Assembly: GCA_026129485.1 (NCBI GenBank)
Contig: JAHCHY010000008.1
Span: 1-64,000, forward strand
Length of the DNA: 64,000 nt
Reading direction: 5' to 3'
Origin: Cyclobacteriaceae bacterium
Lineage (GTDB): Bacteria > Bacteroidota > Bacteroidia > Cytophagales > Cyclobacteriaceae
Part shown: piece after piece, positions 50,882 through 60,174 of the stretch
Position numbering within the stretch: the stretch's first letter is position 1
How the letters are laid out: each line of letters starts with the position of its first letter
Notes under the pieces: generated by a model
Databases searched by the model: none
What the model was told of the DNA's origin: nothing
The model's input: only the letters and a program-made list of their open reading frames with translations
Position numbers and translations under genes: made by a program

Positions 50882-52120
50882 TCAACCTTTAGCCAGCACC
50901 TTATGTATATCCGTACTGTACGCCTGGAAGGAAGGGATCAGCGAACAGATCACTCCCAGCACCACGCTGCCCGCCAGCAAGTACCACTCCTCTTTATAAA
51001 GCACAAACGCGCTCACACCGGCAGTCCGGCTTTCCGTTACCAGCGTAGTAAACAAATACAAAACCGTGTGCCCCAACACGATACCCAATACACTGCCGCA
51101 CAATGTCAGCGCCACGCCTTCCAGTTGAGTAGCCCACAGCAGCTTGCCCCGGCTGGCTCCCATCGACCGCATAATGGCTAAGTCGTACTGTCGTTCCTTC
51201 AAGGAATTATACAGCGCAATAAAAATGCTGAGCGCTGAAATAAAAATGAGCACATACGCAAAACCGGTAAGCGCTTCAATGCCCACGCCCAAAATGGAGA
51301 ACAACCGCGCTGCTTCAAACGAGGGTGAAGCCGCCTGCATGTTGGTTTGACTATTAATGTAGCGCGGCAACTGGATGGCCGCGATGGGATTGCGATACTT
51401 TATTAACAACGAGGTAATCTCACGGGTAGAATCCGAAGCTAATGCGGAAGACACCAACACAGAAGCGTTTAAAGAATCCGGCTTTACTCCGGCTTCTTCT
51501 TCGCTGTGCTCATGCACCAGCCAGATGCTGGCCACATTGGTGAGGATAAGATTATCGAGCACACTGTAAGTCGGTTTTAAAATTCCTTTTACTACGAACG
51601 GGTGCTCATCGTGGGCATGGCCTTCGGCACTTAAGCCGTGCGCGCTGGCAAAGGTATCGCCTAATTTCAGATTAAGCAGTTTGGCAACCGTAGCCCCGAC
51701 TGTAACTTCAAGATCATTTACCCACCAATCGCCATTCGCCAGTTCCGCTTTATACAATTCCGCGTAAGCGTGTGTGGTACCTACTATGCGATAATTCTGG
51801 TAGCTGTCGCCCAATGCCACGGGTATAGCATGCTTCACCAACCGGTGTTTGGCTAAGCGGTCTGCTTCATTCAGCTTAATGTTGCCGGTAGGGAAATCGA
51901 CATGAAACACATTGCAGAGTATAAGCTGTAACGGACTGCCCTTGGCGCCTACCACCAGGTCAATGCCTTTGCTGTTGTCTGAAATTTTTTCCTGCAACTG
52001 GTTATTGAACAACAGCAGGATGGTGATCATGGCAATGCCCAGCGAAAGCAGCACAATATTAAGTAGTGTGTTGAGCGGCCGCGACCGGAGGTAACCGATA
52101 ATAAGGGTAAATAAATTCAT
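50882..52120 (-). CDS. FtsX-type ABC transporter permease with His-rich periplasmic loop
   Basis: 412 residues, MacB/FtsX topology: one N-terminal TM (NTLLNIVLLSLGIAMITILLLF), a large periplasmic domain of about 220 residues, and three C-terminal TMs. The periplasmic domain contains FASAHGLSAEGHAHDEHPF and later WLVHEHSEEEAG, with six His in short range, which suggests metal binding. After TM2 comes the conserved cytoplasmic LKERQYDLAIMRSMGASRGKLLW. Its ATG overlaps the ATPase stop by one base (TAATG). FtsX-type transporters usually do not move metal ions but extract or remodel envelope components. Confidence 0.9.
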   Translation of the reverse strand: MNLFTLIIGYLRSRPLNTLLNIVLLSLGIAMITILLLFNNQLQEKISDNSKGIDLVVGAKGSPLQLILCNVFHVDFPTGNIKLNEADRLAKHRLVKHAIPVALGDSYQNYRIVGTTHAYAELYKAELANGDWWVNDLEVTVGATVAKLLNLKLGDTFASAHGLSAEGHAHDEHPFVVKGILKPTYSVLDNLILTNVASIWLVHEHSEEEAGVKPDSLNASVLVSSALASDSTREITSLLIKYRNPIAAIQLPRYINSQTNMQAASPSFEAARLFSILGVGIEALTGFAYVLIFISALSIFIALYNSLKERQYDLAIMRSMGASRGKLLWATQLEGVALTLCGSVLGIVLGHTVLYLFTTLVTESRTAGVSAFVLYKEEWYLLAGSVVLGVICSLIPSFQAYSTDIHKVLAKG

Positions 52121-52746
52121 TACAGTTGAATCACGTTTTGGATTTTGTTTTTAAGCCGCTGGTCATGCGTGGCAATGATTAGCGTAGCCCGGTTTTGCTG
52201 CGCCACCTGCAACAGCAGCTCGCTTACGCGATCGCAATTTTTATCATCGAGGGCAGAGGTAGGTTCATCGGCCAGGATAACCGATGGCTTGTTTAATACA
52301 GCACGGGCAATGGCCACGCGTTGCGCCTGCCCTAAGCTTAATTCCTGAATGCGTTTTTTCTTTTGATCGGCAATATCAAGCTGGGCAAGCACTTCCTCTA
52401 CCCGGCTCTTATCTTGTTTTATCCCCGCTAAATACGGAGCCATCAGCAGGTTTTGCTCTACGGTAAGCGAAGCCAGCAAATGGTTACGCTGAAAAATGAA
52501 GCCGTAATGCTTTCCGCGAAAGCGATCAAGCTGTGATTCGGTAAGCGTGGAAAGCTCAGTGCCGTTTACTTCAATGCCTCCGCGTTGCAGCTTTAACAGT
52601 CCGCCCAGCAAATGGAGTAACGTGGTTTTACCACTGCCCGATTCGCCCAGCAGCAGAAACTGTTCGCCTGTTTGTATGGTGAGGTCGCGAAAGGTAATTT
52701 CTTTTTCGGGATTATAGCGATAAGCTAAGGATTGTACACGTATCAT
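52120..52746 (-). CDS. LolD-like ABC transporter ATP-binding protein
   Basis: 208 residues. Walker A is GESGSGKTTL (about 34-43), the signature is LSLGQAQRVAIARA, Walker B is SVILADEPTSALD and the switch His is in LIIATHDQRL. The class is LolD/MacB/FtsE, matching the FtsX-type permease it overlaps. It is the first gene of a three-gene operon ending with the DUF3299-like gene. A -7 promoter box lies 14 bp upstream, partly overlapping the terminator of the preceding gene. Confidence 0.93.
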   Translation of the reverse strand: MIRVQSLAYRYNPEKEITFRDLTIQTGEQFLLLGESGSGKTTLLHLLGGLLKLQRGGIEVNGTELSTLTESQLDRFRGKHYGFIFQRNHLLASLTVEQNLLMAPYLAGIKQDKSRVEEVLAQLDIADQKKKRIQELSLGQAQRVAIARAVLNKPSVILADEPTSALDDKNCDRVSELLLQVAQQNRATLIIATHDQRLKNKIQNVIQL

Positions 52747-52760
52747 AGTTACCTAAACCC

Positions 52761-52768
52761 CAAAAGTA
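52761..52768 (-). promoter_or_regulatory. -7 promoter element before the LolD-like ATPase gene
   Basis: TACTTTTG on the minus strand is an exact TAnnTTTG match, 14 bp upstream of the start codon. It directly abuts the terminator stem at 52768-52800. Confidence 0.4.
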
Positions 52769-52800
52769 GAAAAGCCGTTTCAAAAAACGGCTTTTCTTTT
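52768..52800 (-). terminator. Rho-independent terminator after the 330-residue protein gene
   Basis: AGAAAAGCCGTTT / AAACGGCTTTTCT form a 13-bp stem with a four-base loop. T-rich tracts are on both sides, so it could work in either direction. It separates the operon at 50365-52746 from the gene at 52844. Confidence 0.8.
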
Positions 52801-52843
52801 TCAAGCTCCTCCGGAAAATATATGGACGGAGAATCGTATAGGC

Positions 52844-53836
52844 TTACTTGATATTCTCCTGCAACCGCGCGAGGCTCACATCCAAAAACTGGGTCATCAT
52901 ACGCTTGGTTTCACTTTTATAAAGATCAGGGTTACAGGTAAGATAATGAGAAACACTTATGTTCTTATTGTTCACGAAAACAATGGCGGCATAATCCGGA
53001 ATCGCTTTACTGGCCGCTACAGCCGATTCCTTAAGCTTAACATCCTCAAACACGGTTTCGTTACTCCCAAGATCTTTTTTCAGCGATGTGTTAATAGCCG
53101 CCTCCACAGCAGTCAGGTTCTTGCCAAACGCATAATTGGCGCTGGAAAGCACCTGGTTTTTTATATCGCCCAGTACCCTTACAAAACGAAAGTTTGGCTT
53201 ACCCGTTACCTGCGAATAGCCCAGGAATTCATTATCGAACGTTTTCATCTGCACGAAGTAAAAGGTCATGTTCACATCGGCAATTACGGCATCGTTCAGT
53301 TGTTTGCTCAGTACACCGGTATTCGCAAAAACACCGCTCTTTTCTTTTCCTTTGGCTGTTTCACGTTTTACATAATAAGAATAGTCGTTGGGTGTTACTT
53401 TCAAAAAGCCGAGCGATTGTGTTGCCGAAAGCTCACCGCCTTCCTTTTTCAGCCAGTCTTTATACACTTCTGTTTTACCGGCTTCATCTGCCGAAATGAT
53501 CTCGTACCCCATCGCCTTTAGCTTGCCCACGTATTGCTGGTACACCTCGTTGGTTATTTCGAGAAAATCCTTGTTGTCTACACCGTCAAGCGAAACGCCC
53601 ATAGCCACATTGGTGTTTCCGCGTAGTGTACCCAGCATTTCACCACCGGTAGTGCTGGCGCGTGCGCTTCCGAAAACCTGGAAATACACATTAAAGCTGT
53701 TGATAAAAATCCGCTTAGGCGCATTCTTAAACGACTTGGTTTTGAACGATCCGTGTGCAAACACATCGTTTTCAGTTATCTGTGCATGTGCCTGCACAGC
53801 GATCAGCACCACTGCTATTGTCAGTAATTTTTTCAT
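52844..53836 (-). CDS. Hypothetical secreted protein (330 aa)
   Basis: 330 residues with a signal peptide (MKKLLTIAVVLIAVQAHAQ). The body has RIFINSFNVYFQVFGSA, TGGEMLGTLRGNTNVAMGVSLDGVDNKDFLEITNEVYQQYVGKL, and a C-terminal helical end (MMTQFLDVSLARLQENIK). The G-N-T-N-V-A-M-G-V-x-L-x-G-V pattern suggests a curli-assembly- or lipoprotein-like fold, but no family can be named with confidence. It is monocistronic, with its own terminator. Function unknown. Confidence 0.72.
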   Translation of the reverse strand: MKKLLTIAVVLIAVQAHAQITENDVFAHGSFKTKSFKNAPKRIFINSFNVYFQVFGSARASTTGGEMLGTLRGNTNVAMGVSLDGVDNKDFLEITNEVYQQYVGKLKAMGYEIISADEAGKTEVYKDWLKKEGGELSATQSLGFLKVTPNDYSYYVKRETAKGKEKSGVFANTGVLSKQLNDAVIADVNMTFYFVQMKTFDNEFLGYSQVTGKPNFRFVRVLGDIKNQVLSSANYAFGKNLTAVEAAINTSLKKDLGSNETVFEDVKLKESAVAASKAIPDYAAIVFVNNKNISVSHYLTCNPDLYKSETKRMMTQFLDVSLARLQENIK

Positions 53837-53919
53837 GGTAATTATTTTGTTCTAATTACCCGAAAGTTGGCGGGCAGGCGTTCGCCAATAAATACCCACG
53901 CACAGCCAAATAGCACTAC

Positions 53920-53953
53920 CTGCCAGCCGGTAGCAGCTAATACCGGCCGGCAG
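53920..53953 (-). repeat. Strong hairpin after the NarL-type regulator gene
   Basis: CTGCCAGCCGGTA / TACCGGCCGGCAG arms with an 8-base loop, 10 bp beyond the regulator's stop codon. It lacks a T tract, so it may be a transcript-end structure rather than a classic terminator. Confidence 0.5.
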
Positions 53954-53963
53954 CTATCAGCCT

Positions 53964-54581
53964 TTATATAAGATTATTGGCGTACGCGAATTTGATAAGG
54001 CCCACCAGCGAGCCCGTGCCCGTTTTCCGAAAGATGTTTTTGCGATGCGTTTCAACGGTATGCTCGGAAATAAACAGCTCTTCGGCAATCTGCTTGTTGG
54101 AATATTCTTTCGCGATAAGCTTAAGCACCTCACGCTCGCGGTCGCTTAACAATTTGCTTTCGTCTGAAACGGTGAGGTTACGAACCAGCAGCTTATTGAT
54201 CTCATCGCTCAGGAAAATCTTGCCCATCTGAACGTGCCGCAGGGCATTTACCAGCTCTTTGTGCGAATCTTTCTTGAGCAGGTAAGCATCCACGCCTTCG
54301 CGCAGAATTTCTTTAACAAGATGGGTTTCGTGATGCATGCTCAACACCATAATTTTTACGTGAGGATATTGCTTCTTCACTCTTCTGATCAGCGAAAGAC
54401 CATCCATGCCCGGCAGGTTGAAATCTGTAATCAGCAGGTCGGTATCATGCCGGGCCAATAAGTCAAGACCTTCTTCGGCCGTAGATGAAGTTGCCACCAG
54501 CGTATAGTTACCCTCGCGCTCCAGCAATGCCTTAATGCCATCCATTAAAATGGCATGATCATCAATCAACATTATTTTCAT
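53964..54581 (-). CDS. NarL/LuxR-type response regulator
   Basis: 205 residues from the ATG for MKIMLIDDHAILMDGIKALL; the longer frame adds an untypical leader. The receiver domain (1-120) has D7/D8, the phosphoacceptor Asp in DLLITDFNLPGMDG (about 53) and the Lys in AYLLKKDSH (about 103). The C-terminal HTH (about 140-205) is of the LuxR type: LSDREREVLKLIAKEYSNKQIAEELFISEHTVETHRKNIFRKTG. It lies 100 bp after the kinase gene on the same strand, its likely partner. Targets unknown. Confidence 0.94.
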   Translation of the reverse strand: MKIMLIDDHAILMDGIKALLEREGNYTLVATSSTAEEGLDLLARHDTDLLITDFNLPGMDGLSLIRRVKKQYPHVKIMVLSMHHETHLVKEILREGVDAYLLKKDSHKELVNALRHVQMGKIFLSDEINKLLVRNLTVSDESKLLSDREREVLKLIAKEYSNKQIAEELFISEHTVETHRKNIFRKTGTGSLVGLIKFAYANNLI

Positions 54582-54682
54582 ACGCAATGGGTTACGAGGA
54601 AAGACACTCTTTTTAAGCCTGGAATCACCCTGCAAATCAAGTTCCTGTATAAACAGGATACCATCCCTGCCAGCAGGTATTG

Positions 54683-56716
54683 TTAATTCATCTGTACAGG
54701 GGATACCCTGTTTTTCTCACTAACCTGAACCGGTATTTCGAGGATAAGCGTGGTGCCCCGAACACCCGGCCGGGTATCAATCCTGATTTTCCCCTGTACC
54801 AGGTTGAGGCGTGATTGTATGTTACGCCAGCCATTACCCTTGCTGTCTTCCAGCTCTTCGGCATTAAACCCGGTGCCGTTATCCTCAATGGTAAAAGAGA
54901 TCGCATTTTCATGCTGCACCAACTGAATATCAATCTTATCTGCCGTGTTATACTTAATTATATTATTGATCCATTCCTGCGTGATCCGGTACAGGTTGAT
55001 CTCCAGTATCTCGGCAAAACGCTGCGTTACTCCAAAGTCAGTTGCGGTAACCGCTACTTTCTCGTATGCATTTAGTTGAGCAGCCAATTCTTTGAGAGCA
55101 GCCGGCAAACCATTGTGAATCAGGACAGCTGGCATCAGGTTAAACGCTATATTACGAAGCTCGGCATGCATGTTCTCGATAACCAGCGTGGTTTTATCAA
55201 AGATGCTGGCTTTCTGCCCGGGCTGATCTTCTTTCTGCAAATGATCGAGGTGTAGCCGCAAAGCAGATATAAGCTGGCCAAAGCCATCGTGCAGATCCTG
55301 CGCAAACCGTTTTCTTTCCGTTTCCTGCGAGGTTAACGCTGCATTGACCTGCGCCTCCTTTACCAGCAGCTCATTTTCTTTTTGCACTAATAGCGCCTTG
55401 CGCTTGTTCCGGTTTACAACAAGTAAAATTACCAGCACCGAAAGCACCAGCAACATGACCAGCGATACCAATATAATGGTGTTGCGTTGGTTCAACGCTT
55501 TGTGCTCCTCCAGCTCAGCCTGCTGCAACGCGATCTGCTGCTCTTTCTTTTCAGTTTCATACTTCACCTGCAGGTCGGCAATAGCATTGGCGTTTTGCCT
55601 GGAGAAAACACTGTCGCTGATGGTAACATAACGTTTAAAATACGCGGCACCGGCCTCTGCATTCTGCAGCATATATTCCGCATGCGATGCGCTTTTAAAA
55701 AGGGTGAGCGCATAATTTTCCAGCTCAGGGTTTTCATTCAGTATAGCAATACCCTGATTTGCATAAGCCAATGCTTGCTTAGGCTGGTTTAACTGCACAT
55801 GTGCATTTGCAAGATTACTCAGTGCGCTTAAGCTGCCTTTAGGGTTTTTACCGATCGACTCCGGTATGTTGAGGGAAGTAAGCAGGTAAGGTATTGCTTT
55901 GCTGTATTCCTTGTTGTCGAGGTAGCTGTTGCCCATGTTATCGTGCAAGGCATAGTACATGCGCATATTGTTGGCCTGCTTGCTCAGCCGGATAGCTTCT
56001 GAATAATGCTCGACCGCTTTGTTAAAATCACCCTGGCTTTTAAAGCACACGCCCAGGTTAGCAAATGAAATAGCCTGATCGTTGGCCGATGCATACTGTT
56101 TTCGTAATGTCAATGCCTGCTGGTGATATTCGATAGCCTTTACATATTGACGCAGCTCCTGGTACACCAGTCCGATGTTGCTGAGGTATTTGCCCTGGTT
56201 CAGAAAATCTGTGGGCTGCCGGGTTTGTAGCAGCTCATATCCTTTTGAAAAAAAATCCAGCGCGGTATCAAACTTACCCCCGTTCAGGTTACTCATGCCC
56301 AGGTTGTTTAATGATCGTTCTTCCAGGTCATACCAGGCATGTTGCTGTGCCAATTGATGAACCTCTTTAAAATAATGTTGAGCCGAATCGCGAATTCTTA
56401 ATATCTCAAAATAAACTCCCTGCATAAGCAGGGACTCTGCAAACGAATAAGACGGTGCCGTGGGTTGGGAAACAGACCGGCTATGCTTTAGTAGCTGCTG
56501 TGCCGTGTCCGGGTTATTGAAAATAAAATAGTACGATACTGCATTTAAAGCCCTCACCTTTACCGAATCATTGTCAGTCGTTTTGATAACGCTCAGCAAG
56601 CTATCAATACGGGCCGGGCGCTGCGCCCGGCTTGCAGCCGGGTAGATTGCTATGCACAGCAACCCAACACGACAATGCATAAGGAAAGGCTTTACTCTTG
56701 GTATCCGTTTAATCAT
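54683..56716 (-). CDS. TPR-containing sensor histidine kinase (NarX/DesK class)
   Basis: 677 residues with an N-terminal signal or anchor segment. Residues about 60-400 form about eight TPR repeats (for example IGLVYQELRQYVKAIEYHQQALTL and LGVCFKSQGDFNKAVEHYSEAIRLS), followed by a TM (NTIILVSLVMLLVLSVLVILLVV) and a coiled coil. The HisKA_3 domain has QETERKRFAQDLHDGFGQ with the predicted phosphorylated His, and the ATPase end has EDNGTGFN and KGNGWRNIQSRL. The periplasmic TPR part senses an unknown signal. It pairs with the NarL-type regulator. Confidence 0.92.
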   Translation of the reverse strand: MIKRIPRVKPFLMHCRVGLLCIAIYPAASRAQRPARIDSLLSVIKTTDNDSVKVRALNAVSYYFIFNNPDTAQQLLKHSRSVSQPTAPSYSFAESLLMQGVYFEILRIRDSAQHYFKEVHQLAQQHAWYDLEERSLNNLGMSNLNGGKFDTALDFFSKGYELLQTRQPTDFLNQGKYLSNIGLVYQELRQYVKAIEYHQQALTLRKQYASANDQAISFANLGVCFKSQGDFNKAVEHYSEAIRLSKQANNMRMYYALHDNMGNSYLDNKEYSKAIPYLLTSLNIPESIGKNPKGSLSALSNLANAHVQLNQPKQALAYANQGIAILNENPELENYALTLFKSASHAEYMLQNAEAGAAYFKRYVTISDSVFSRQNANAIADLQVKYETEKKEQQIALQQAELEEHKALNQRNTIILVSLVMLLVLSVLVILLVVNRNKRKALLVQKENELLVKEAQVNAALTSQETERKRFAQDLHDGFGQLISALRLHLDHLQKEDQPGQKASIFDKTTLVIENMHAELRNIAFNLMPAVLIHNGLPAALKELAAQLNAYEKVAVTATDFGVTQRFAEILEINLYRITQEWINNIIKYNTADKIDIQLVQHENAISFTIEDNGTGFNAEELEDSKGNGWRNIQSRLNLVQGKIRIDTRPGVRGTTLILEIPVQVSEKNRVSPVQMN

Positions 56717-56818
56717 TCAGGCAAGTTAAACGATTACCCGTAAAATGATTGTTTCTTTTCGGATGGAATTGCCGGTATGATTACCAATTCTAATTTTTTA
56801 CTAATGTTGAAAAAAACA

Positions 56819-57574
56819 TCATGCATCGGCAAAACGGATTTCTTTAAGACCAAACGCGCGCGCGCCTTGTCCTGTTTCTACAAGCAACCTGCCCGTTTCA
56901 TCCACACCGGTAATCAAGCCTTGAAATTTTTCACCTGCCGTTTCAAACAAATGGCGTTCACCCAGCCTGTAAAGATTATTCCGGTAATCTGCATTGAGCT
57001 GATCCACCTTGCCTTCGCGTAACTGGAGATACCTTACTTCTATACAATGAAGCAACAATTCCAGCTCTTGGTTAAGATCATATTCTTTTCCTGTTATAAG
57101 CTTAAGCGAAGTGGCCTTTGGATCCTTAAACACAGCCTGGTTTACATTTAGCCCTACACCGGCAATCACCACCTGGATAGCCGAACCCACCAGCGAGTTT
57201 TCAATCAGAACACCACAAAGCTTTTTGTCATTTACCAGAATATCGTTGGGCCACTTGATTTTTACATGCCCTGCTTTACTCCGCACATAATCCGCTACAG
57301 CCAGGGCTACAACCTGGGTAAGCAAAAACTGCCGGTCGGCCCGTAAAGCAGGTTTAAGCAATACCGAAAAGGTAAAGTTTTTACCGGGCTCGGAAACCCA
57401 GAGGTTGCCGCGCTGCCCCCGGCCACCATACTGATTATCCGTAATTACAACGGTACCTTCCGTTCCTACTCCACGCTGGGCAAATTCCATAGCCAGCGAA
57501 TTTGTGGAATGACAATCCGGCACAAAAACAAGGTTTTTACCCACAAAAAGCGTACTGACAGGAATTTTATACAA
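56819..57574 (-). CDS. birA: Biotin--[acetyl-CoA-carboxylase] ligase
   Basis: 251 residues; the frame starts with TTG (MYKIPVSTLFVGKNLVFVP). The catalytic core matches BirA: CHSTNSLAMEFAQRG, the biotinyl-AMP loop GGRGQRGNLWVSEPGKNFTFSVLLKP, KIKWPNDILVNDKKLCGVLIEN, and a C-terminal SH3-like domain (FQGLITGVDETGRLLVETGQG). There is no N-terminal HTH, so this is a monofunctional ligase (class I), not a biotin repressor. It makes biotinyl-AMP and transfers biotin to carboxyl carrier proteins. It is divergent from rsfS. Confidence 0.95.
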   Translation of the reverse strand: MYKIPVSTLFVGKNLVFVPDCHSTNSLAMEFAQRGVGTEGTVVITDNQYGGRGQRGNLWVSEPGKNFTFSVLLKPALRADRQFLLTQVVALAVADYVRSKAGHVKIKWPNDILVNDKKLCGVLIENSLVGSAIQVVIAGVGLNVNQAVFKDPKATSLKLITGKEYDLNQELELLLHCIEVRYLQLREGKVDQLNADYRNNLYRLGERHLFETAGEKFQGLITGVDETGRLLVETGQGARAFGLKEIRFADA

Positions 57575-57586
57575 GGTTATTTTGGT

Positions 57587-57594
57587 TAGCTTTG
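57587..57594 (+). promoter_or_regulatory. -7 promoter element before rsfS
   Basis: TAGCTTTG is an exact TAnnTTTG match, 35 bp before the rsfS start codon at 57630. Confidence 0.5.
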
Positions 57595-57629
57595 CAGATT
57601 GTTTTGATCAAAAAATCGAAAATAGTTTA

Positions 57630-58001
57630 ATGCCAAGAAAAAAGAAGGGGGTTGATTCAGAAAAACTAACCGATGCCATTGTAAAGGGAATGCAGGAAAA
57701 GAAGGCATCTGATGTTGTGGTGATGGATTTGCGGAAAGTAAAAAATGCGGTGGCCGACTTCTTTGTGATCTGCTCCGGTAACAGCGATAAGCAATTGGAG
57801 GCCATTGCCGATTCCATCGATGACGAGGTTTACAAGGCTATGAAAGAAAAACCCTGGCATACGGAAGGTAAAAACAATAAAGAATGGATGATTCTCGACT
57901 ACATCAGTGTAGTGAGTCACGTTTTCCGCAAAGACCGCAGGGAATTTTATGCGCTGGAAAAGCTGTGGGGCGATGCCGAAATAACCGAGATTGAAGACTG
58001 A
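57630..58001 (+). CDS. rsfS: Ribosome silencing factor RsfS
   Basis: 123 residues from the ATG for MPRKKKGVDSEKLTDAIVKG; the upstream TTG frame is discarded. The domain matches the RsfS/Iojap/YbeB family: KASDVVVMDLRKVKNAVADFFVICSGNSDKQLEAIADSI, then KPWHTEGKNNKEWMILDYISVVSHVFRKDRREFYALEKLW. RsfS binds ribosomal protein L14 and blocks subunit joining when nutrients are low. It lies 62 bp before ftsH on the same strand, a common gene order in Bacteroidota. Confidence 0.96.
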   Translation: MPRKKKGVDSEKLTDAIVKGMQEKKASDVVVMDLRKVKNAVADFFVICSGNSDKQLEAIADSIDDEVYKAMKEKPWHTEGKNNKEWMILDYISVVSHVFRKDRREFYALEKLWGDAEITEIED

Positions 58002-58063
58002 AAAACCGGGAACCTAATATTCGTAAAGACGTTATTCATCACAAGTAATTTATATTCATAAGA

Positions 58064-60094
58064 ATGGACAAGGAAAGAGAAAAGAAAATGCCTAAAGTGC
58101 CGCGGCCAAACTACCAGATGTGGGTAATCTTAATTCTGGTGGCTGTAGTGCTGGGTATCAGTGTTTATAATCGCGGTGGCGAACTGATCGAAATTACCGA
58201 AAGCCGGTTTGAGGATATGGTGCAGGGGCATAACATCAAAAAGCTGGTACAGATAAAAAACGATAACATCTGGATTATAGAGATCACACTTAAAGAAGAT
58301 GCCCTGCAGAATGCCCGGTACAAGCAGGAGCTGGAGCGCAACAGCCAGTGGGGCGTGCGCACTAACGGCCCGCACTATAAATTAAAGGTGGGCTCTATCG
58401 ATAAGTTTATCGAGAAATACGAGCAGCTCAAAAAAAATATTCCCCGTGCCGAGCAGGTTGATCTTAAGGTAGAAGAGCGCCAGGACTACACGAACTTCCT
58501 GTTCCAGATGGGTTTCCTGGTGATGCTGGTGTTCGGCTTCTGGATACTGATGCGCAGAATGACGGGCGGTGGCGGCCCTGGCGGGCAGATCTTCAACATC
58601 GGGAAATCAAAAGCCGCCTTGTTCGATGCCGAAAACAAAGTACGCATTACGTTTGCCGATGTAGCCGGGCTGGAAGAAGCCAAGGAAGAAGTAAAAGAGA
58701 TTGTGGATTTCCTCAAGTCGCCACAGAAGTTTACCAAGCTGGGCGGCAAGATCCCGAAAGGCGCCTTGCTGGTGGGCCCTCCCGGAACCGGAAAAACCTT
58801 GTTGGCCAAAGCTGTGGCCGGAGAAGCCGGGGTACCGTTCTTCTCGCTGTCGGGTTCGGATTTTGTAGAGATGTTTGTGGGAGTAGGAGCCGCGCGCGTG
58901 CGCGATTTGTTTAAGCAAGCCAAAGAGAAGGCCCCTTGTATTGTTTTCATTGATGAAATTGATGCCATTGGCCGTTCACGCGGGCGTGGCCAGATGCCGG
59001 GCGCCAATGATGAACGCGAAAACACACTTAACTCGCTGCTGGTTGAAATGGACGGTTTTGCTACCGATAGTGGCGTCATCATCCTGGCGGCTACCAACAG
59101 GCCCGATGTATTGGATTCAGCCTTGTTGCGCCCGGGCCGTTTTGATCGCCAGATCAGCATTGACAAGCCGGATATTGTGGGCCGTGAGCAGATCTTTAAA
59201 GTACACCTGAAGCCCATCAAGCTATCGAAGGATATTGATGTAAAGAAGCTGGCTGCGCAAACTCCCGGTTTTGCCGGGGCCGAAATTGCCAACGTATGTA
59301 ACGAAGCCGCTTTGATTGCAGCCCGCAGAGATAAAGGAGAGGTGGACATGCAGGATTTCCAGGATGCAATTGACCGGGTGATTGGCGGGTTGGAAAAGAA
59401 AACCAAGATCATTTCACCCGAAGAAAAACGTATCGTGGCTTACCATGAAGCCGGCCACGCGGTGGCAGGCTGGTTCCTGGAGCATGCCGATCCGTTGGTG
59501 AAGGTGAGCATTGTACCGCGCGGAGTGGCCGCATTAGGCTATGCGCAGTACCTGCCTAAAGAACAATTCCTTTACCAGACCGAACAATTGGTTGACGAAA
59601 TGTGCATGACCTTTGGCGGCCGTGCAGCCGAAGAGATTGTGTTTGGAAAAATCTCTACCGGTGCGTTGAGCGATTTGGAGCGCATTACCAAAATGGCTTA
59701 CAGCATGGTTACGGTTTACGGTATGAATAAAGAGATCGGGAATATCTCGTTCTACGATTCCAAGCAGTCCGATTACACGTTCAACAAACCGTATTCGGAA
59801 GCAACTGCCGAAAAGATAGACCGCGAAGTGAAGAAGATAATCGATGAAGCATTTGAAAGAACCAAACGCCTGCTTATTGAACACCGCGATCACCTCGAAA
59901 TAATTGCAAAAGAGCTGCTGGAAAAAGAAATTTTGTTCCAGACCGATCTGGAACGCTTGATCGGGAAGCGTCCGTTTGCGCATCAGACTACTTACGAGAA
60001 GTTTACCAATACTGTAACCGAGCAGAAAGAAGAAGCTCCGACCAACGGAGTGGCGGAGGAAACCAAAGAACCTGCTGGCAATGAAGTAAAATAA
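58064..60094 (+). CDS. ftsH: ATP-dependent zinc metalloprotease FtsH
   Basis: 676 residues. Two TMs (about 19-35 and 147-163) flank a periplasmic domain. The AAA+ domain has Walker A GPPGTGKT (238-245), Walker [12 protein letters not shown] and the second region of homology [18 protein letters not shown]. The pore motif is [11 protein letters not shown]. The protease zinc site is HEAGH (461-465), with the third ligand Asp in the [16 protein letters not shown] region. It degrades membrane and short-lived regulatory proteins. A Glu/Lys-rich tail follows after about 640. It is followed by a rho-independent terminator. Confidence 0.98.
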   Translation: MDKEREKKMPKVPRPNYQMWVILILVAVVLGISVYNRGGELIEITESRFEDMVQGHNIKKLVQIKNDNIWIIEITLKEDALQNARYKQELERNSQWGVRTNGPHYKLKVGSIDKFIEKYEQLKKNIPRAEQVDLKVEERQDYTNFLFQMGFLVMLVFGFWILMRRMTGGGGPGGQIFNIGKSKAALFDAENKVRITFADVAGLEEAKEEVKEIVDFLKSPQKFTKLGGKIPKGALLVGPPGTGKTLLAKAVAGEAGVPFFSLSGSDFVEMFVGVGAARVRDLFKQAKEKAPCIVFIDEIDAIGRSRGRGQMPGANDERENTLNSLLVEMDGFATDSGVIILAATNRPDVLDSALLRPGRFDRQISIDKPDIVGREQIFKVHLKPIKLSKDIDVKKLAAQTPGFAGAEIANVCNEAALIAARRDKGEVDMQDFQDAIDRVIGGLEKKTKIISPEEKRIVAYHEAGHAVAGWFLEHADPLVKVSIVPRGVAALGYAQYLPKEQFLYQTEQLVDEMCMTFGGRAAEEIVFGKISTGALSDLERITKMAYSMVTVYGMNKEIGNISFYDSKQSDYTFNKPYSEATAEKIDREVKKIIDEAFERTKRLLIEHRDHLEIIAKELLEKEILFQTDLERLIGKRPFAHQTTYEKFTNTVTEQKEEAPTNGVAEETKEPAGNEVK

Positions 60095-60117
60095 CCGGGT
60101 AACTCTTTATAATATTC

Positions 60118-60142
60118 AAAGCCCTTGCACGAGGGCTTTTTT
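60118..60142 (+). terminator. Rho-independent terminator of ftsH
   Basis: AAAGCCCT / GAGGGCTTT stem with a short loop, followed by six T. It lies 24 bp after the ftsH stop. Confidence 0.85.
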
Positions 60143-60174
60143 CATTTGCATCGCTTTTGCCGTTATTTGCAGCG

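Noticed and set aside
57602-57613. TTTTGATCAAAA palindrome before rsfS as an Fnr box
   Set aside because: It lacks the 4-base spacer of Fnr boxes, and lies in the leader rather than upstream of the -7 element.
58486-59412. 308-codon antisense frame inside ftsH
   Set aside because: A shadow of strongly biased codons in the ftsH AAA+ domain. The sequence is Ser/Ala/Pro-rich and has no start signal.
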